DNA of 64,000 nucleotides. Origin: Chloroflexota bacterium (GTDB lineage: Bacteria; Chloroflexota; Dehalococcoidia; Lucifugimonadales; JACPCL1). Under the pieces are notes generated by a model, which saw nothing but the letters and a program-made list of their open reading frames with translations, was not told where the DNA came from and did not search any database. Below, piece by piece: positions 27,346 through 37,277 of the stretch (its first letter is position 1; the number at the start of each line of letters is the position of its first letter). The translations under genes were made by a program, and so were the position numbers. The stretch is taken from positions 1-64,000 of the forward strand of contig JACPCL010000030.1 in NCBI GenBank assembly GCA_016179765.1, given 5' to 3'.

Positions 27346-27453
27346 GTTTCCTCCTTCCCGTTTTTGGTCTGCGCTCTTAGTGACACTTGACCTCGGTCCA
27401 AACTTCCGTCATCGCCTTTCTCCAGTCTTAAAACCTCACGTCAAGCCTGCCAA

Positions 27454-27777
27454 CTACATGCGAGCTAGCCGTTCTTGCAATAGGCTATCAACTCGTTCTG
27501 CAAGCTTTCGGTGTGCCTCAGCCACTGGCCTGCTCCATCCGACTCCCCGGGCAACAGCACCTCGAAGTCCTGCAACCGTGCGCAGCGCCTGTCTAAACCC
27601 GCCACGTACTTCTCTCACCTCTGCCCCAGCCCACAGTCCACAACTCAGCCCTATTACCAACGTCTCCCCCTGCATAGCACCAACCCGCCATAGCCCAGAG
27701 ACCACGAGGCCGCTGAGCACAAAAACCTTCCCTACGCCTCTGGACCAGAGTACAAATTGCTCTGTAAAGCGCTTCAA
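27454..27777 (-). CDS. Hypothetical protein
   Basis: 107 aa with hydrophobic N-terminal half; same strand as neighbours. Confidence 0.4.
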   Translation of the reverse strand: MKRFTEQFVLWSRGVGKVFVLSGLVVSGLWRVGAMQGETLVIGLSCGLWAGAEVREVRGGFRQALRTVAGLRGAVARGVGWSRPVAEAHRKLAERVDSLLQERLARM

Positions 27778-27826
27778 GCCTGGCCAGGCCGCTATGGACT
27801 ACCTTGAGGCGGACAAGTGGGAACCC

Positions 27827-28153
27827 TTAGGCTCCCACTTCCCTTTCCGCTAGGGCCCGGAAGAAATCGTCCACGGTGACGGCCAACTGGCGCGTAAACA
27901 CAGTCACTATGGACCCGATGCGCAGAGCCACCGCCGCGATCCCCCAGAAAACCGCCGCTATGATGCGAGTCCAACCAACGCGTGGCGCCTCTGCGGGACG
28001 GATACCCTCTTCGCTACGCTCTGCCAGCGAAGTGATGAAACCATCCAACCTCTCCGCAGCAAAGCGAATGGGGATAGTGAACACTCGCGCCAGGTTGATG
28101 AGGACCAAAGCAATTTGCGTCGCCAAGTCACCTACACGCTCTGCCCAAGTCAT
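27827..28153 (-). CDS. Hypothetical membrane-associated protein
   Basis: 108 aa with one TM-like segment (IIAAVFWGIAAVALRIGSIVTVF). Confidence 0.5.
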   Translation of the reverse strand: MTWAERVGDLATQIALVLINLARVFTIPIRFAAERLDGFITSLAERSEEGIRPAEAPRVGWTRIIAAVFWGIAAVALRIGSIVTVFTRQLAVTVDDFFRALAEREVGA

Positions 28154-28298
28154 TTGTATACCCCCTCGTTAGAGAGCTTTCAGCCTCCGTTATTATACAC
28201 CCTTTTGTCAAATCAATCGCCTTTTCGTAGATACAAGCTACGACGAATTCATGAAGTGATAACAACACCACAAGACCAGGTGCGAAAGCATCATGGAA

Positions 28299-28515
28299 CT
28301 AGCAGGGCGCTGAAAAAGGGGAGCGCAGAGGGGCGAAGCCCCGGAGCCTGCCCTTGAGTGAACCGAAGCCCTGGTGAGCCAAAGCCCTGAGCGCAGCGAA
28401 TGGGACAGCGAATGAGGAAGCGAAGGAGTGTCCCTCAGATACAAACTGCTTCCCCCTTCCTGGCCAGGAAGGGGTTCAGGGGAATGGTGGAAAGAGTTTT
28501 TCCGCACCCTGCTAG
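28299..28515. repeat. MITE-like repeat, copy 2 (longer variant)
   Basis: Terminal inverted repeats CTAGCAGGGCGCTGAAAAA ... TTTTTCCGCACCCTGCTAG. Confidence 0.75.
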
Positions 28516-28550
28516 TGAGCAAGAAGAGGCGGAGGAAGGAGGCCACAGAC

Positions 28551-29027
28551 TCACCGCTGACGCAACGCCCGCTGGATCTCCCGCTCAGTGGTGCGCTCGG
28601 CGATGACCCTGCGCTTATCATACTCACGGCGACCTCGGCAAACGCCCAGGTCCACCTTGGCCACGTGGTTGCGGATGTACAGGCGTAGCGGGATCAAGGT
28701 GAGGCCCTTCTGCTGCACCGTTTGTATCAGACGGGCCAGTTGCTCTTTATGCAGCAGCAGCTTGCGAGGACGGGTAGGCTCGTGGTTGTAGTGGCTGGCC
28801 TGGGCGTACTGGGCAATATGCGCTCCCAGCAGCCACAGCTCCCGCCCTTGCGGGCGCGCGTAGGCGTCGCTCATGTTGGCGCGTCCCGCTCGGACGGACT
28901 TGATCTCCGAGCCGGTCAGGACAAGACCGGCCTCTACCCGCTCCAGTACATCGTAGTCGTGCAAGGCCTTGCGGTTCACCGCAATGACCTTGACCTCGCT
29001 CGTCTTGGCGCCCCTTGTCTGGCTCAT
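28551..29027 (-). CDS. smpB: SsrA-binding protein SmpB
   Basis: NRKALHDYDVLERVEAGLVLTGSEIKSVRAGRANMSDAYA...RKLLLHKEQLARL...LTLIPLRLYIRNHVAKVDLGVCRGRREYDKR. Confidence 0.97.
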   Translation of the reverse strand: MSQTRGAKTSEVKVIAVNRKALHDYDVLERVEAGLVLTGSEIKSVRAGRANMSDAYARPQGRELWLLGAHIAQYAQASHYNHEPTRPRKLLLHKEQLARLIQTVQQKGLTLIPLRLYIRNHVAKVDLGVCRGRREYDKRRVIAERTTEREIQRALRQR

Positions 29028-29048
29028 GGAGTGAGCTTTCCGCGCCCT

Positions 29049-30455
29049 CTAACCCGCCGCGGGCAGGGCCCTGGAGGCAAGCTCCGCCTCCAGCATACTC
29101 ACCGCCGTCTCTAGCTGGCGGTCAATGATCTGCACCAGCAACTCCCCCCGGCTTTGCACGATGGCCCTTTCGTTCAGCACCTCCACGTCTGGCCCCAGGC
29201 CCTCCCCCTCAATAAGCCTGCCCTTGGGGGTATGCCACAGCGCGGCGGTAATGTAGAGGCCGGAGCCATCGGCCAGCTTGCGAAGCTCGTTGACACTGCC
29301 CTTGCCAAAGGTACGGGTACCCACAATAGTGGCTCGGTCGTGGTCCTGAAGCGCACCCACCAGCACCTCACTGCCACTGGCGGAGGCGCCGTTCGTCAGT
29401 ACGACAAGGGACATGTCCAGGGCTACGCCGCCGCTCTGGACGGGGAAGTCTTTGCGCTTGCCACGGGCGTCAACGTGATACAGCACCAGCCCATCCTTGA
29501 GAAACTGGCTGGCCACGTTCACCGTGCTGGTCAGCAGCCCGCCGGGGTTGTTCCGTAGGTCCAACACAAGGCCCTTGTAACCCTTGGCCCGGATCTCCTC
29601 CAACGCCTCCGTCACACGCTCATCCGTCTGGTCCAGGAACTCGGTGATTTGCAGGATGGCGATCTCTTGGGTCAGGCCTTCCCAGACCGCCGAGGGTTGC
29701 TCCACCGTGTCACGGACCACGGTGAAAGTACGAGGCTCAGGCTCCCCAGGGCGCTGCACCAGCAACGTGACCGGCGTGCCCCGGGGGCCGCGGATCATAA
29801 GGACGGCCTCGGTCACGGTCAGGCCCGTCAGGGGCGTGCCATCCGACTCAAGAACAACGTCCCCCTCCTGCATGCCCACCCCTTCCGCGGGGGTATTGGG
29901 AATCAGCCCCACAATGGTGAGCTGGCCCTCCTTCAGGTCCACCCACGCTCCAATGCCCTCAAAGTTGGAGTGCAGGTTCTGCTCCTCCAGGGTGTAGCGG
30001 CCTGCGTTCAGATAGGCGGTGTACGGGTTGCCCAGGCCCATCAGCATCCCGCGGATAGCGCCTTCCCGCAGCTCCTCCTGGGTTACCTTGGCGCCCGTTT
30101 CTCTGGCGTGGGCAGCAATGATGCGCCAGGCCTGCCACACCCCTCCCAGGTCAGGAGCATTGAGGTCATAGGCACCATCGGTAAGGTAGGAGGTGTCCTC
30201 TTCTCCCAGGGTCTTCAGCATACCCTGGACAGCGCCTTCCGCCATGCGGCGCTGGTCAAGCGGCTCCTTGCCCGCATAGTCCGCCCTAACGGTCTGATAC
30301 ACCTCCCACAGGGTGACCATCTCCTTTGGGACCTGGCGCTCCTGGCGAAGCTCCTGCACCCGATCCACCACGGCGCAGGAGGGGGCGAAGGAGACGATAA
30401 GGAAGAAGGTCAGAAGCCAAGGCAGGCGCTGTTGAACAGAATGCAAGGTGGGCAA
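29049..30455 (-). CDS. S41-family C-terminal processing peptidase with PDZ domain
   Basis: GIGAWVDLKEGQLTIVGLIPNTPAEGVGMQEGDVVLESDG (PDZ); LVLDLRNNPGGLL, VLTNGASASGSEVLVGALQD, GTRTFGKGSVNELRKL. Confidence 0.93.
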   Translation of the reverse strand: MPTLHSVQQRLPWLLTFFLIVSFAPSCAVVDRVQELRQERQVPKEMVTLWEVYQTVRADYAGKEPLDQRRMAEGAVQGMLKTLGEEDTSYLTDGAYDLNAPDLGGVWQAWRIIAAHARETGAKVTQEELREGAIRGMLMGLGNPYTAYLNAGRYTLEEQNLHSNFEGIGAWVDLKEGQLTIVGLIPNTPAEGVGMQEGDVVLESDGTPLTGLTVTEAVLMIRGPRGTPVTLLVQRPGEPEPRTFTVVRDTVEQPSAVWEGLTQEIAILQITEFLDQTDERVTEALEEIRAKGYKGLVLDLRNNPGGLLTSTVNVASQFLKDGLVLYHVDARGKRKDFPVQSGGVALDMSLVVLTNGASASGSEVLVGALQDHDRATIVGTRTFGKGSVNELRKLADGSGLYITAALWHTPKGRLIEGEGLGPDVEVLNERAIVQSRGELLVQIIDRQLETAVSMLEAELASRALPAAG

Positions 30456-30515
30456 CTCGTTCCTACAAGGAGAGACATCCCTCTCATTGTAGCATGGGTC
30501 AGGAGGGCATGGTCC

Positions 30516-30666
30516 CTAGCACACTGCGGAAGAAAGGGGAGTGCAGAGGGGCTTTGCCCCTCTGCCGGGAATCTGAGGGTGTCCTTCAGATATAAATCAA
30601 TCCGCCATAGGCGGATACCTTGAACCCCCTTGAGGGGGTTTGGGGGTATTTTTCAGCACCCTGCTA
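30516..30666. repeat. MITE-like repeat, copy 3
   Basis: CTAGCACACTGCGGAAGAAAGGGGAGTGCAGAGGGGC ... GAGGGGGTTTGGGGGTATTTTTCAGCACCCTGCTA; near-identical reverse complement of 9121-9270. Confidence 0.8.
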
Positions 30667-30800
30667 TCACAGGGAGAGGGGCGGTCAATGACCGCCCCTC
30701 TGGCATGAGTGCACTCAACCGGGATCCCCCTGGCAACGAACTCACCCACCGCCCCGTCCGCAGTGGTGCGCCACAGAACCCGGACCGTTGCCGGATTGAG

Positions 30801-31409
30801 CTATCCGACCTTGATACCAATCTCTTGGCGAAGATCATGAATGACCTCCGCCCGGCTCCTTGCAGCTACGCGCTGGCGGCGGCCAATGGGCTCGTTCTCA
30901 ACTTCCGGCTTGACCTTCATGGAAATGAACACGGGCCCCTGCTGCTTGAGGATCTGCCCCACGTTCGTGGAAAAATCCTCAAGGTTGTCAAAGTGATAGG
31001 CGGCGGCATAGCCCGCCGATTTCGCCAGTCCAGCATAGTCCACGTTCTGGGCGTTGGGGACGGGCTGCCCGCCGGTGGTGGCGTAGCATTCGTTGTCCAT
31101 TAAGAAATGGAAAAAATTCTTGGGCTGCTTGCCCGCTATCGTGGTCAGGATGCCGAGGTTCATCTGAAGGGCACCCTCGGAGTCAAAGAGGCACACCTTC
31201 TCCCCCGGCAGCCCCAGGGCTAACCCCAGGCAGGCAGAGGTCGTGTGGCCCATGGCGCCACCCAGGGCAGCGTCACGCTTCTCGTTCGTGGAAACGCCTC
31301 TCCAGTGACGGCCGGAGGTCCCCGAAACGATAACTATGGCCTTTTCACGGTGCTTTTGGAAAGCCCTGAATGCGTCCGCTGCGTTCATCATCTTCTGACT
31401 CCTTTTCAT
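30801..31409 (-). CDS. TPP-dependent decarboxylase, TPP-binding (beta) subunit; sulfopyruvate/phosphonopyruvate decarboxylase-like
   Basis: ALGGAMGHTTSACLGLALGLPGEKVCLFDSEGALQMNLGILTTIAGKQPKNFFHFLMDNECYATTGGQP. Confidence 0.8.
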   Translation of the reverse strand: MKRSQKMMNAADAFRAFQKHREKAIVIVSGTSGRHWRGVSTNEKRDAALGGAMGHTTSACLGLALGLPGEKVCLFDSEGALQMNLGILTTIAGKQPKNFFHFLMDNECYATTGGQPVPNAQNVDYAGLAKSAGYAAAYHFDNLEDFSTNVGQILKQQGPVFISMKVKPEVENEPIGRRQRVAARSRAEVIHDLRQEIGIKVG

Positions 31410-31499
31410 CAGCTTGGGTGTACAGGAGAACCCGTAGCCCCCGCGACAAAAGCATTGCCGGAGGGTTGCGGGCCGCCAGCGACTACCAGCGTTCCCTGT

Positions 31500-32021
31500 T
31501 TAACGGTTGAAGCCGTGGTACTCGTCACCGACCAGGACCACAACGGGTCTGTTGGTCGCCCGGGCATCCTGGAAGGCCAGGGATATGCGGTCAGCATCGC
31601 CGTCGTGCTCAACCAGGTAGTACTTGAGGCCGAAGGCTTGCAAGAAAGGCTCCGTATACCGGGCGGCGGAGTCCGGCGTAATGCCGTGACGCGTCCACCC
31701 CCGGTAGCCGACCACCAGGACCAGGGGCAGGCCCGAGTCCAGGCCCATGCCTCTAATAGAGTCCCCCGACTCCATCATGCCGGTATTCTGAATAAGGCAA
31801 ACGGGCGTCTTGCCAGCGATGGACAGCCCCATGGCGATGGCCATGGTCTCCCCCTCACGGCTGGCAGGAATGACGTCTAGCCAGGGCTGAACCCTCATCA
31901 ACTCGTACAGATAGTTGGTCTCACTGTCGGGAATGGTAATAATGTGGGTCACGCCATTCTTCTTGAACTCAGCCACCAGGGCTTCGGGGCTGAGGAGCGC
32001 GGCTTGCTGCACCATGGACAA
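31500..32021 (-). CDS. TPP-dependent decarboxylase, N-terminal (alpha) subunit; sulfopyruvate decarboxylase-like
   Basis: NGVTHIITIPDSETNYLYELM...ASREGETMAIAMGLSIAGKTPVCLIQNTGMMESGDSIRGMGLDSGLPLVLVVGYRG. Confidence 0.8.
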   Translation of the reverse strand: MSMVQQAALLSPEALVAEFKKNGVTHIITIPDSETNYLYELMRVQPWLDVIPASREGETMAIAMGLSIAGKTPVCLIQNTGMMESGDSIRGMGLDSGLPLVLVVGYRGWTRHGITPDSAARYTEPFLQAFGLKYYLVEHDGDADRISLAFQDARATNRPVVVLVGDEYHGFNR

Positions 32022-32459
32022 CCTCCTGTGTGTTCAGGCCTGTACCCAACCCACTCCCCCTGTCCCAAAGGGGAGTAGAATCGGCCTGCTGGCGCCGAAT
32101 GAAAACGTGCCCGCATTATAGAAGCATCCCCCGCAGCCGTCAAATGGGCCGGGGATCCACCCCGCGTTTCCTTGACGACACCGCCGAACGGCTACGGGAG
32201 TAGTAGCCCCATTGGAGGCTACATCATGTGGTCCACAGCGCCGATTCGTTCCTGACGTTATGTCTAGTACGTGTACCTGGGCCATATCTGGACGGAAATA
32301 TTTTTCTGGGAAACGAATCCGATCCCTCGGCAAGCTCAGGACAAGATTTCGCAGTGGAGGCCGGGGGAGCGCGAGGAAACGCTGTGATGGCTGAAAGCGT
32401 GCCTTGAGTATAGGCGGCGCGCTGTGGTACGGGGAAGGGGCAGATGGCGGGTAAGGAAA

Positions 32460-32584
32460 GCGGTCCGAATCCCCTATGGTGGGGCATTGTGGACAATAGC
32501 AAGAACTCAGCCCACCTTTGAACTCACGGTTCAGCTAGCAGTCTAGCACCGGTTCGAATCCAGTTTGGTGGGGCTCAGCGGACA
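32460..32584 (+). repeat. Tandem tRNA 3'-half-like sequences (degenerate)
   Basis: GCGGTCCGAATCCCCTATGGTGGGGCATTGTGGACA (32460-32495) and CCGGTTCGAATCCAGTTTGGTGGGGCTCAGCGGACA (32549-32584); second copy preceded by AGCCCACC that could pair with GGTGGGGCT. Confidence 0.3.
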
Positions 32585-32706
32585 GTACTCGAACTTTCTG
32601 CGGCCGGACCTGGTGCCGAGGCAACTCCTAGCCAGCAATTCGTGACTTCATGAGCGCGCCATGGCCCTTGGGTGTGCCGTACCACGCGTCGTACTGGCCA
32701 GCGTAG

Positions 32707-33356
32707 TCATCCAAGGCGGGATACCCGATAGACTGCTATCTGCCACGGACCGGCATTTCGATGGAAACACTGCTCCAGGCCCTGGCTGTGCACCTCCGCC
32801 TCGACGGCGCGGGTAGCGTGCACGAAACCACGAAAGCGCTTCCGCAGGGCCCACATGCCGAAATTGAGTGCGGCGAAGGCGGCCTTCATCCACCAGGTGT
32901 CCCGTGGATAGACTAGGCCATACAGCTTCAGGGCCCTGGCCGCCGACGGCCCCACCAGCCCCCTCATATCGTGATAGCAGCAGATAACTCGGTCCAGGGT
33001 GACGATGTCGGCGGCCGCAACGTCCTGGGCCAGGTCCACGAAGTTGCCATGGCGGTAGGTCACCCGGTCGGCCAAGCCCTGTCGCTGGGCCTCTTCCCTG
33101 GCCCCTCAAGGTAGGCTGTCGAGGCATCCACGTTGGTCGCGCTGCCGGCGCTAGCCTTGAGCAGCTCATGCTGGATGGCCCCCACACCTCCACCAATGTC
33201 CAAAAGGGTCGCTCCTGAGAGGCCCTCCCTCTTGAGGGCTTCGATGAGCATGGTGGTGGTCTTCCAGGGGCCCTTCTTGCGATAGTGCTTGAGCTCCCTG
33301 GCCGCCAACCTGCTACTGAAGAAATCCTCGATTCCCTGACACTGGCAGCAGTTCAC
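32707..33356 (-). pseudogene. SAM-dependent methyltransferase, frameshifted
   Basis: N-terminal ORF (33060-33356: GATLLDIGGGVGAIQHELLKASAGSATNVDASTAYLE) and C-terminal ORF (32707-33075: MADRVTYRHGNFVDLAQDVAAADIVTLDRVICCYHD...) are consecutive parts of one class I methyltransferase in different frames. Confidence 0.75.
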
Positions 33357-33435
33357 AGTTGGCCTCCCTCTCTAGAAAACAATGACCTTGTCCGCCCAGC
33401 GGGTCCATTCGGCCATCTCATCCACTCTTCAGCAC

Positions 33436-33597
33436 TCAAAGCAGGTCCCGCTTCTTCTCCTCGTACTCTTCTTTGCTGATGTCGCCTCGGGCATACCGCC
33501 GCTTCAGAATCTCCAAAGCTGAGTCCTCGCGGGACGCGCCCATAGGGCTATCGGCAGCAAAAGTGTCAGTCGTCGCATCTTCTATCCCCTCGCCCAT
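33436..33597 (-). CDS. Short SHOCT-domain-like protein
   Basis: MGEGIEDATTDTFAADSPMGASREDSALEILKRRYARGDISKEEYEEKKRDLL; C-terminal SHOCT motif; start set internal to ORF 33436-33975 because that ORF overlaps the downstream HdrB-like gene. Confidence 0.5.
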   Translation of the reverse strand: MGEGIEDATTDTFAADSPMGASREDSALEILKRRYARGDISKEEYEEKKRDLL

Positions 33598-33656
33598 AGC
33601 GCCACGGGAGGTCCGAAACTCGATGGTGGGCCGTAGGGGATGCGAACCCACCTCTG

Positions 33657-34553
33657 CTACGCCCGGGCTGGCTGCGCTTCCCGTATCTTCGCCTCCACCG
33701 CTTTCGTGGAGACGATGTGGCGCTCCAGCCCCATCTCTTTGGGGCTGAAGCCCATGGCCAGCCCCATGAGCTGAGGCAGGTGCAGGATGGGCATGTGGAT
33801 GGCGATGCCGGACTGCTTGGCCGCCTTGGGCTGATAGCCGTCCAGGTTCAGGTGGCACAGAGGGCACGGCGTCACCATGGCGTTGGCCCCCAGGTTCTGA
33901 GCCGTAGAGGTGTGCTTGGCCACCATGTCCACGGAGTTCTTCTCGTTGATAAGCAGGATAGGCAGGCCACAGCACTTGGTCTTCCCCTCAAAGTCCACCA
34001 CCGTTGCGCCTACAGCCTCAATCAGCGTCTCCAGGGCCCCCTGGCGGTCGGGGTGCTCGCTAAAGCCTAACGCCCAGGACGGGCGCACGATGTAGCACCC
34101 GTAGAAGGGTGCGATGCGCAGGTCTTGCAGCTTACGGGTGAAGAGGGCCTTCACCTTATCCACGCCTATGTCTTCCACCATCACCCAGAGGAGGTGCTTG
34201 ATCTCCACGTTCCCCTTGTACTCCAACCCCTCCTCCTTCAAGACCTCGTTGATCTGCGCCCGGTAAGCGTCGTCATCCTGCAGGCGCTTGTTGGCCTGGG
34301 ACATGACCCCCTGGCACGTGGAGCAGATGGTCATGATGGGCAGGCCCTTCCTCTCCGCCATGGCAAAGGTCCGGGCGTTCAGGGCGTCGCCCAGCTTGCG
34401 GTCCTTCTCTTGCAGGACGCCCGCGCCGGTGCAGGCCGCGCCGGTCAGCTCCTCCAGCTCGATGCCCAGCTTTTGGCACACCAGGAGGGTAGCGGGGTAC
34501 AGCTCCGGGCAGCCGCCCCTTGCCACACAGCCGGGGTAAAAGGCGACCTTCAT
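33657..34553 (-). CDS. HdrB-like CCG-domain subunit (SdhE type) of succinate dehydrogenase/fumarate reductase
   Basis: [11 protein letters not shown]...; two Cys-rich CCG-type motifs ([10 protein letters not shown]...KCCGLPILL...[13 protein letters not shown]); directly downstream of sdhAB. Confidence 0.85.
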   Translation of the reverse strand: MKVAFYPGCVARGGCPELYPATLLVCQKLGIELEELTGAACTGAGVLQEKDRKLGDALNARTFAMAERKGLPIMTICSTCQGVMSQANKRLQDDDAYRAQINEVLKEEGLEYKGNVEIKHLLWVMVEDIGVDKVKALFTRKLQDLRIAPFYGCYIVRPSWALGFSEHPDRQGALETLIEAVGATVVDFEGKTKCCGLPILLINEKNSVDMVAKHTSTAQNLGANAMVTPCPLCHLNLDGYQPKAAKQSGIAIHMPILHLPQLMGLAMGFSPKEMGLERHIVSTKAVEAKIREAQPARA

Positions 34554-35515
34554 GGCTTGGGGCCCTCCACTTTCTCAAAGATGCGGCGCACGTGCTCCGC
34601 CCCCTCACGCTTCGGGTGCAGTGGAGTGGGCAACTTGCCGCGACGCAAGGCTCGCCAGGCCACCGGCAGGGCCGCGAACATAGCGTTGAGGTTCATAAGG
34701 TTGAACATGCCGTAGGTGCGCGGCACCAGCCAGAACTCGTTGAGCCACCCGGTGTGCTTCACCATTTCGGCGAAGGACTCGGCGTGGCGCGCGCCGTTGG
34801 TGCCGTGCATCCCAGCAGCGATGGCCTTGTCCCGCAGGACCATGATGCGCTCCATGGGAGCCACGCCCTTGGGGCAGACCTGAACGCACTCCATGCACCG
34901 GGTGCAGTCCCAGATGCCGCTGTATTCGTTCAGCCGTTTCAGACGACCTTTGGTGGCACCGTCCCGGGGGTCGCCCACAAAACGGTAGGCCTTGGCCAGG
35001 GCTGCGGGTCCCAGGAAGTTCTTGTCCACCTCCAGCACCGTACAGTCGGAGACGCATGCGCCGCACATGATGCAGCCCATGACGCCCACCAGGTGCAGCA
35101 TCGCCTCCTGAGGCGCGATGTACTCCTCCACCGGCTCCGGGCCTTCCGGTTGAAGGTACGGCTCCACGGCGCGGATCTTGTCCCAGAAGGGCTTCATGTC
35201 CCACACCAGGTCTTTCACGGGGGCCATGTTGCCCACGGGGTCTACCCGCACCCGGCCGTTCCTGTCCATGACGCTGATGAGCTTGGTCTTGCAGCCCAAG
35301 CCAGCGTGGCCGTTGATGCGCAGGGCGCAGGAGCCGCAGATGGAGGCACGGCAGGAGCACCGGACGGCCAGCGTTGGGTCTTCATACTCCCGGATGTGTA
35401 TCAGTCCGTCCAGGACGGTGTAGTACTCCTCCACCTCCAGGGCAAACTCCTGGCGGTACGGCTTCGGGTCGGCGGCCTCGGGGTTGAATCGGCCAATGTC
35501 CAGCGTAACCCGCAT
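34550..35515 (-). CDS. sdhB: Succinate dehydrogenase/fumarate reductase iron-sulfur subunit
   Basis: [51 protein letters not shown]. Confidence 0.93.
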   Translation of the reverse strand: MRVTLDIGRFNPEAADPKPYRQEFALEVEEYYTVLDGLIHIREYEDPTLAVRCSCRASICGSCALRINGHAGLGCKTKLISVMDRNGRVRVDPVGNMAPVKDLVWDMKPFWDKIRAVEPYLQPEGPEPVEEYIAPQEAMLHLVGVMGCIMCGACVSDCTVLEVDKNFLGPAALAKAYRFVGDPRDGATKGRLKRLNEYSGIWDCTRCMECVQVCPKGVAPMERIMVLRDKAIAAGMHGTNGARHAESFAEMVKHTGWLNEFWLVPRTYGMFNLMNLNAMFAALPVAWRALRRGKLPTPLHPKREGAEHVRRIFEKVEGPKP

Positions 35516-37203
35516 CAGTAGCTCCTTACCTGAGGCTTCCACTTGGTCACGGTCACAGGGGTGTAGCTGATTTCCGGCCCCCGGGGACCCATGGTGACCA
35601 TCGTATGCTTCATGAACCCCTCGTCGTCACGCTTGGGGAAGTCGGTGCGGAAGTGGGCGCCGCGGCTCTCCTTGCGGGCGATGGCGCCCAGGCAGATGGC
35701 TTCGGCGGTGTCCAGCATGAACCCCACCTCCAGGGCGAAGATGAGGTTGGTGTTGAACACCTGCCCCTTGTCGTGCACCGCCAGGCGGGAGTACCGCTCC
35801 TTCAGCTCCACAATAGTCCTGAGGGCGCGCTGCATCCCCGCCTCATCGCGAAAGACCGCCACGCCCTCGTTCATGACGCGCCCCATCTCCAGCCGTATCT
35901 TCGCGGGCGTATCGCTCGTGGGAGCGCGGTCCATGAGTTTCTTGATGGCCTCCCTCTCAGGGGAGAGGGCCGATTCCGTCAGCTCGCTTTCGCCCACCTC
36001 TTGAGCATCCCCCGCGGCGGCCTCGCCCGCCCTGCGGCCAAAGATGATGGTGTCCAGCAGGGAGTTAGCGCCCAGGCGGTTGCCGCCGTGGACGCTGACG
36101 CAGGCGCATTCGCCGGCGGCGTACAGGCCGCGAACGGAAGTGCGCCCGTTGACATCGGTCTTGATGCCGCCCATCTCGTAGTGGTTGCCTGGACGAATCG
36201 GGACAGGCTTCTCCGCCAGGTTGACGTTGGCGAAGTCCAGGGCCACTTCGTTGATGTAGCTGAGCTTGGTTTCAATGAGCTCCCGACCCAGGTGTCGCAA
36301 GTCCAGGAAAACGCAGTCATCCACGCCGCGGCCCTCATTGATCTCCGTCTGCTCGGAGCGGGAGACCACGTCCCGGGAGGCCAGCTCCATCATGTTGGGC
36401 GCGTACGTCTTCATGAAGCGGTCGCCGTCTTTGTTAATGAGGTAGGCCCCCTCGCCGCGGGCTGCTTCCGTCATCAGGATGCCGTTGCCCTTGAGGGTGG
36501 TAGGATGGTATTGCACCATCTCCATGTCCATCAGGGGCGCGCCAACGTGGTAGGCAAGAGACTGGCCGTCAGCCGTGACGATGAGGCCGTTGGTAGAAGG
36601 CTCGTAGATGCGGCCGGTGCCGCCCGTGCACAGGATGACCGCCTTGCCCTTGATGAGGTGCAACTGGCCGGTCAGCATCTCAAGAGCCGCCACGCCCCGC
36701 ACGGCGCCATCCTCCATGACCAGGGAGGTGACGAACCACTCCTCGTACACCCGTGCCCTGGCCTTCACGATCTGCTCGTACAGGACGTGCAGCATGGCCT
36801 GGCCGGTGATGTCCGCAACGAAGAATGTCCGGGCGCGTTGCTGCCCACCGAAGCGGCGTGTGCCAAGCCGCCCCTCCTCATCCCGGTTGAAGATGACGCC
36901 CATGTGCTCCATCTCAATGATGGCTGGGCCGGCCTCCTGGCACATCACCTCAATGGCATCCTGGTCGCCCAGGTAGTCGCTGCCCTTGACCGTCTCAAAG
37001 GCGTGCTCCTCCCAGTCGTCGCCACGGCTGGTGAGGGCTGCGTTGATGCCGCCCTGGGCGGCGTTGGAGTGGCTCCTGACGGGGTGGACCTTGGTGATCA
37101 TGGCCACGTCGGCGCCCTTTTGGATGGCCGCCAGGGTGGCCCGCATACCCGCAAGGCCCGCGCCCACTACCACCACGTCATGCTGATATACGGCCATAGT
37201 CAC
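35515..37203 (-). CDS. sdhA: Succinate dehydrogenase/fumarate reductase flavoprotein subunit
   Basis: VVVVGAGLAGMRATLAAIQKGADVAMITKVHPVRSHSNAAQGGINAAL; YHPTTL; HYEMGGIKTDVNG; HGGNRLGANSLLDTIIFGRRAG. Confidence 0.96.
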   Translation of the reverse strand: MTMAVYQHDVVVVGAGLAGMRATLAAIQKGADVAMITKVHPVRSHSNAAQGGINAALTSRGDDWEEHAFETVKGSDYLGDQDAIEVMCQEAGPAIIEMEHMGVIFNRDEEGRLGTRRFGGQQRARTFFVADITGQAMLHVLYEQIVKARARVYEEWFVTSLVMEDGAVRGVAALEMLTGQLHLIKGKAVILCTGGTGRIYEPSTNGLIVTADGQSLAYHVGAPLMDMEMVQYHPTTLKGNGILMTEAARGEGAYLINKDGDRFMKTYAPNMMELASRDVVSRSEQTEINEGRGVDDCVFLDLRHLGRELIETKLSYINEVALDFANVNLAEKPVPIRPGNHYEMGGIKTDVNGRTSVRGLYAAGECACVSVHGGNRLGANSLLDTIIFGRRAGEAAAGDAQEVGESELTESALSPEREAIKKLMDRAPTSDTPAKIRLEMGRVMNEGVAVFRDEAGMQRALRTIVELKERYSRLAVHDKGQVFNTNLIFALEVGFMLDTAEAICLGAIARKESRGAHFRTDFPKRDDEGFMKHTMVTMGPRGPEISYTPVTVTKWKPQVRSY

Positions 37204-37277
37204 TTCCCAGCGCGAAGATGTCGGAAATGCCCCTCACTATACCACAAAACCCTCTGGCCAACCCACGAGAAGGGGCC

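Noticed and set aside
33436-33975. Full 179-aa ORF
   Set aside because: Upstream two thirds overlap the HdrB-like gene in another frame; only the C-terminal SHOCT-like part (33436-33597) is plausible.
34520-35521. 333-aa plus-strand ORF
   Set aside because: Antisense to sdhB with its Cys clusters intact on the other strand.
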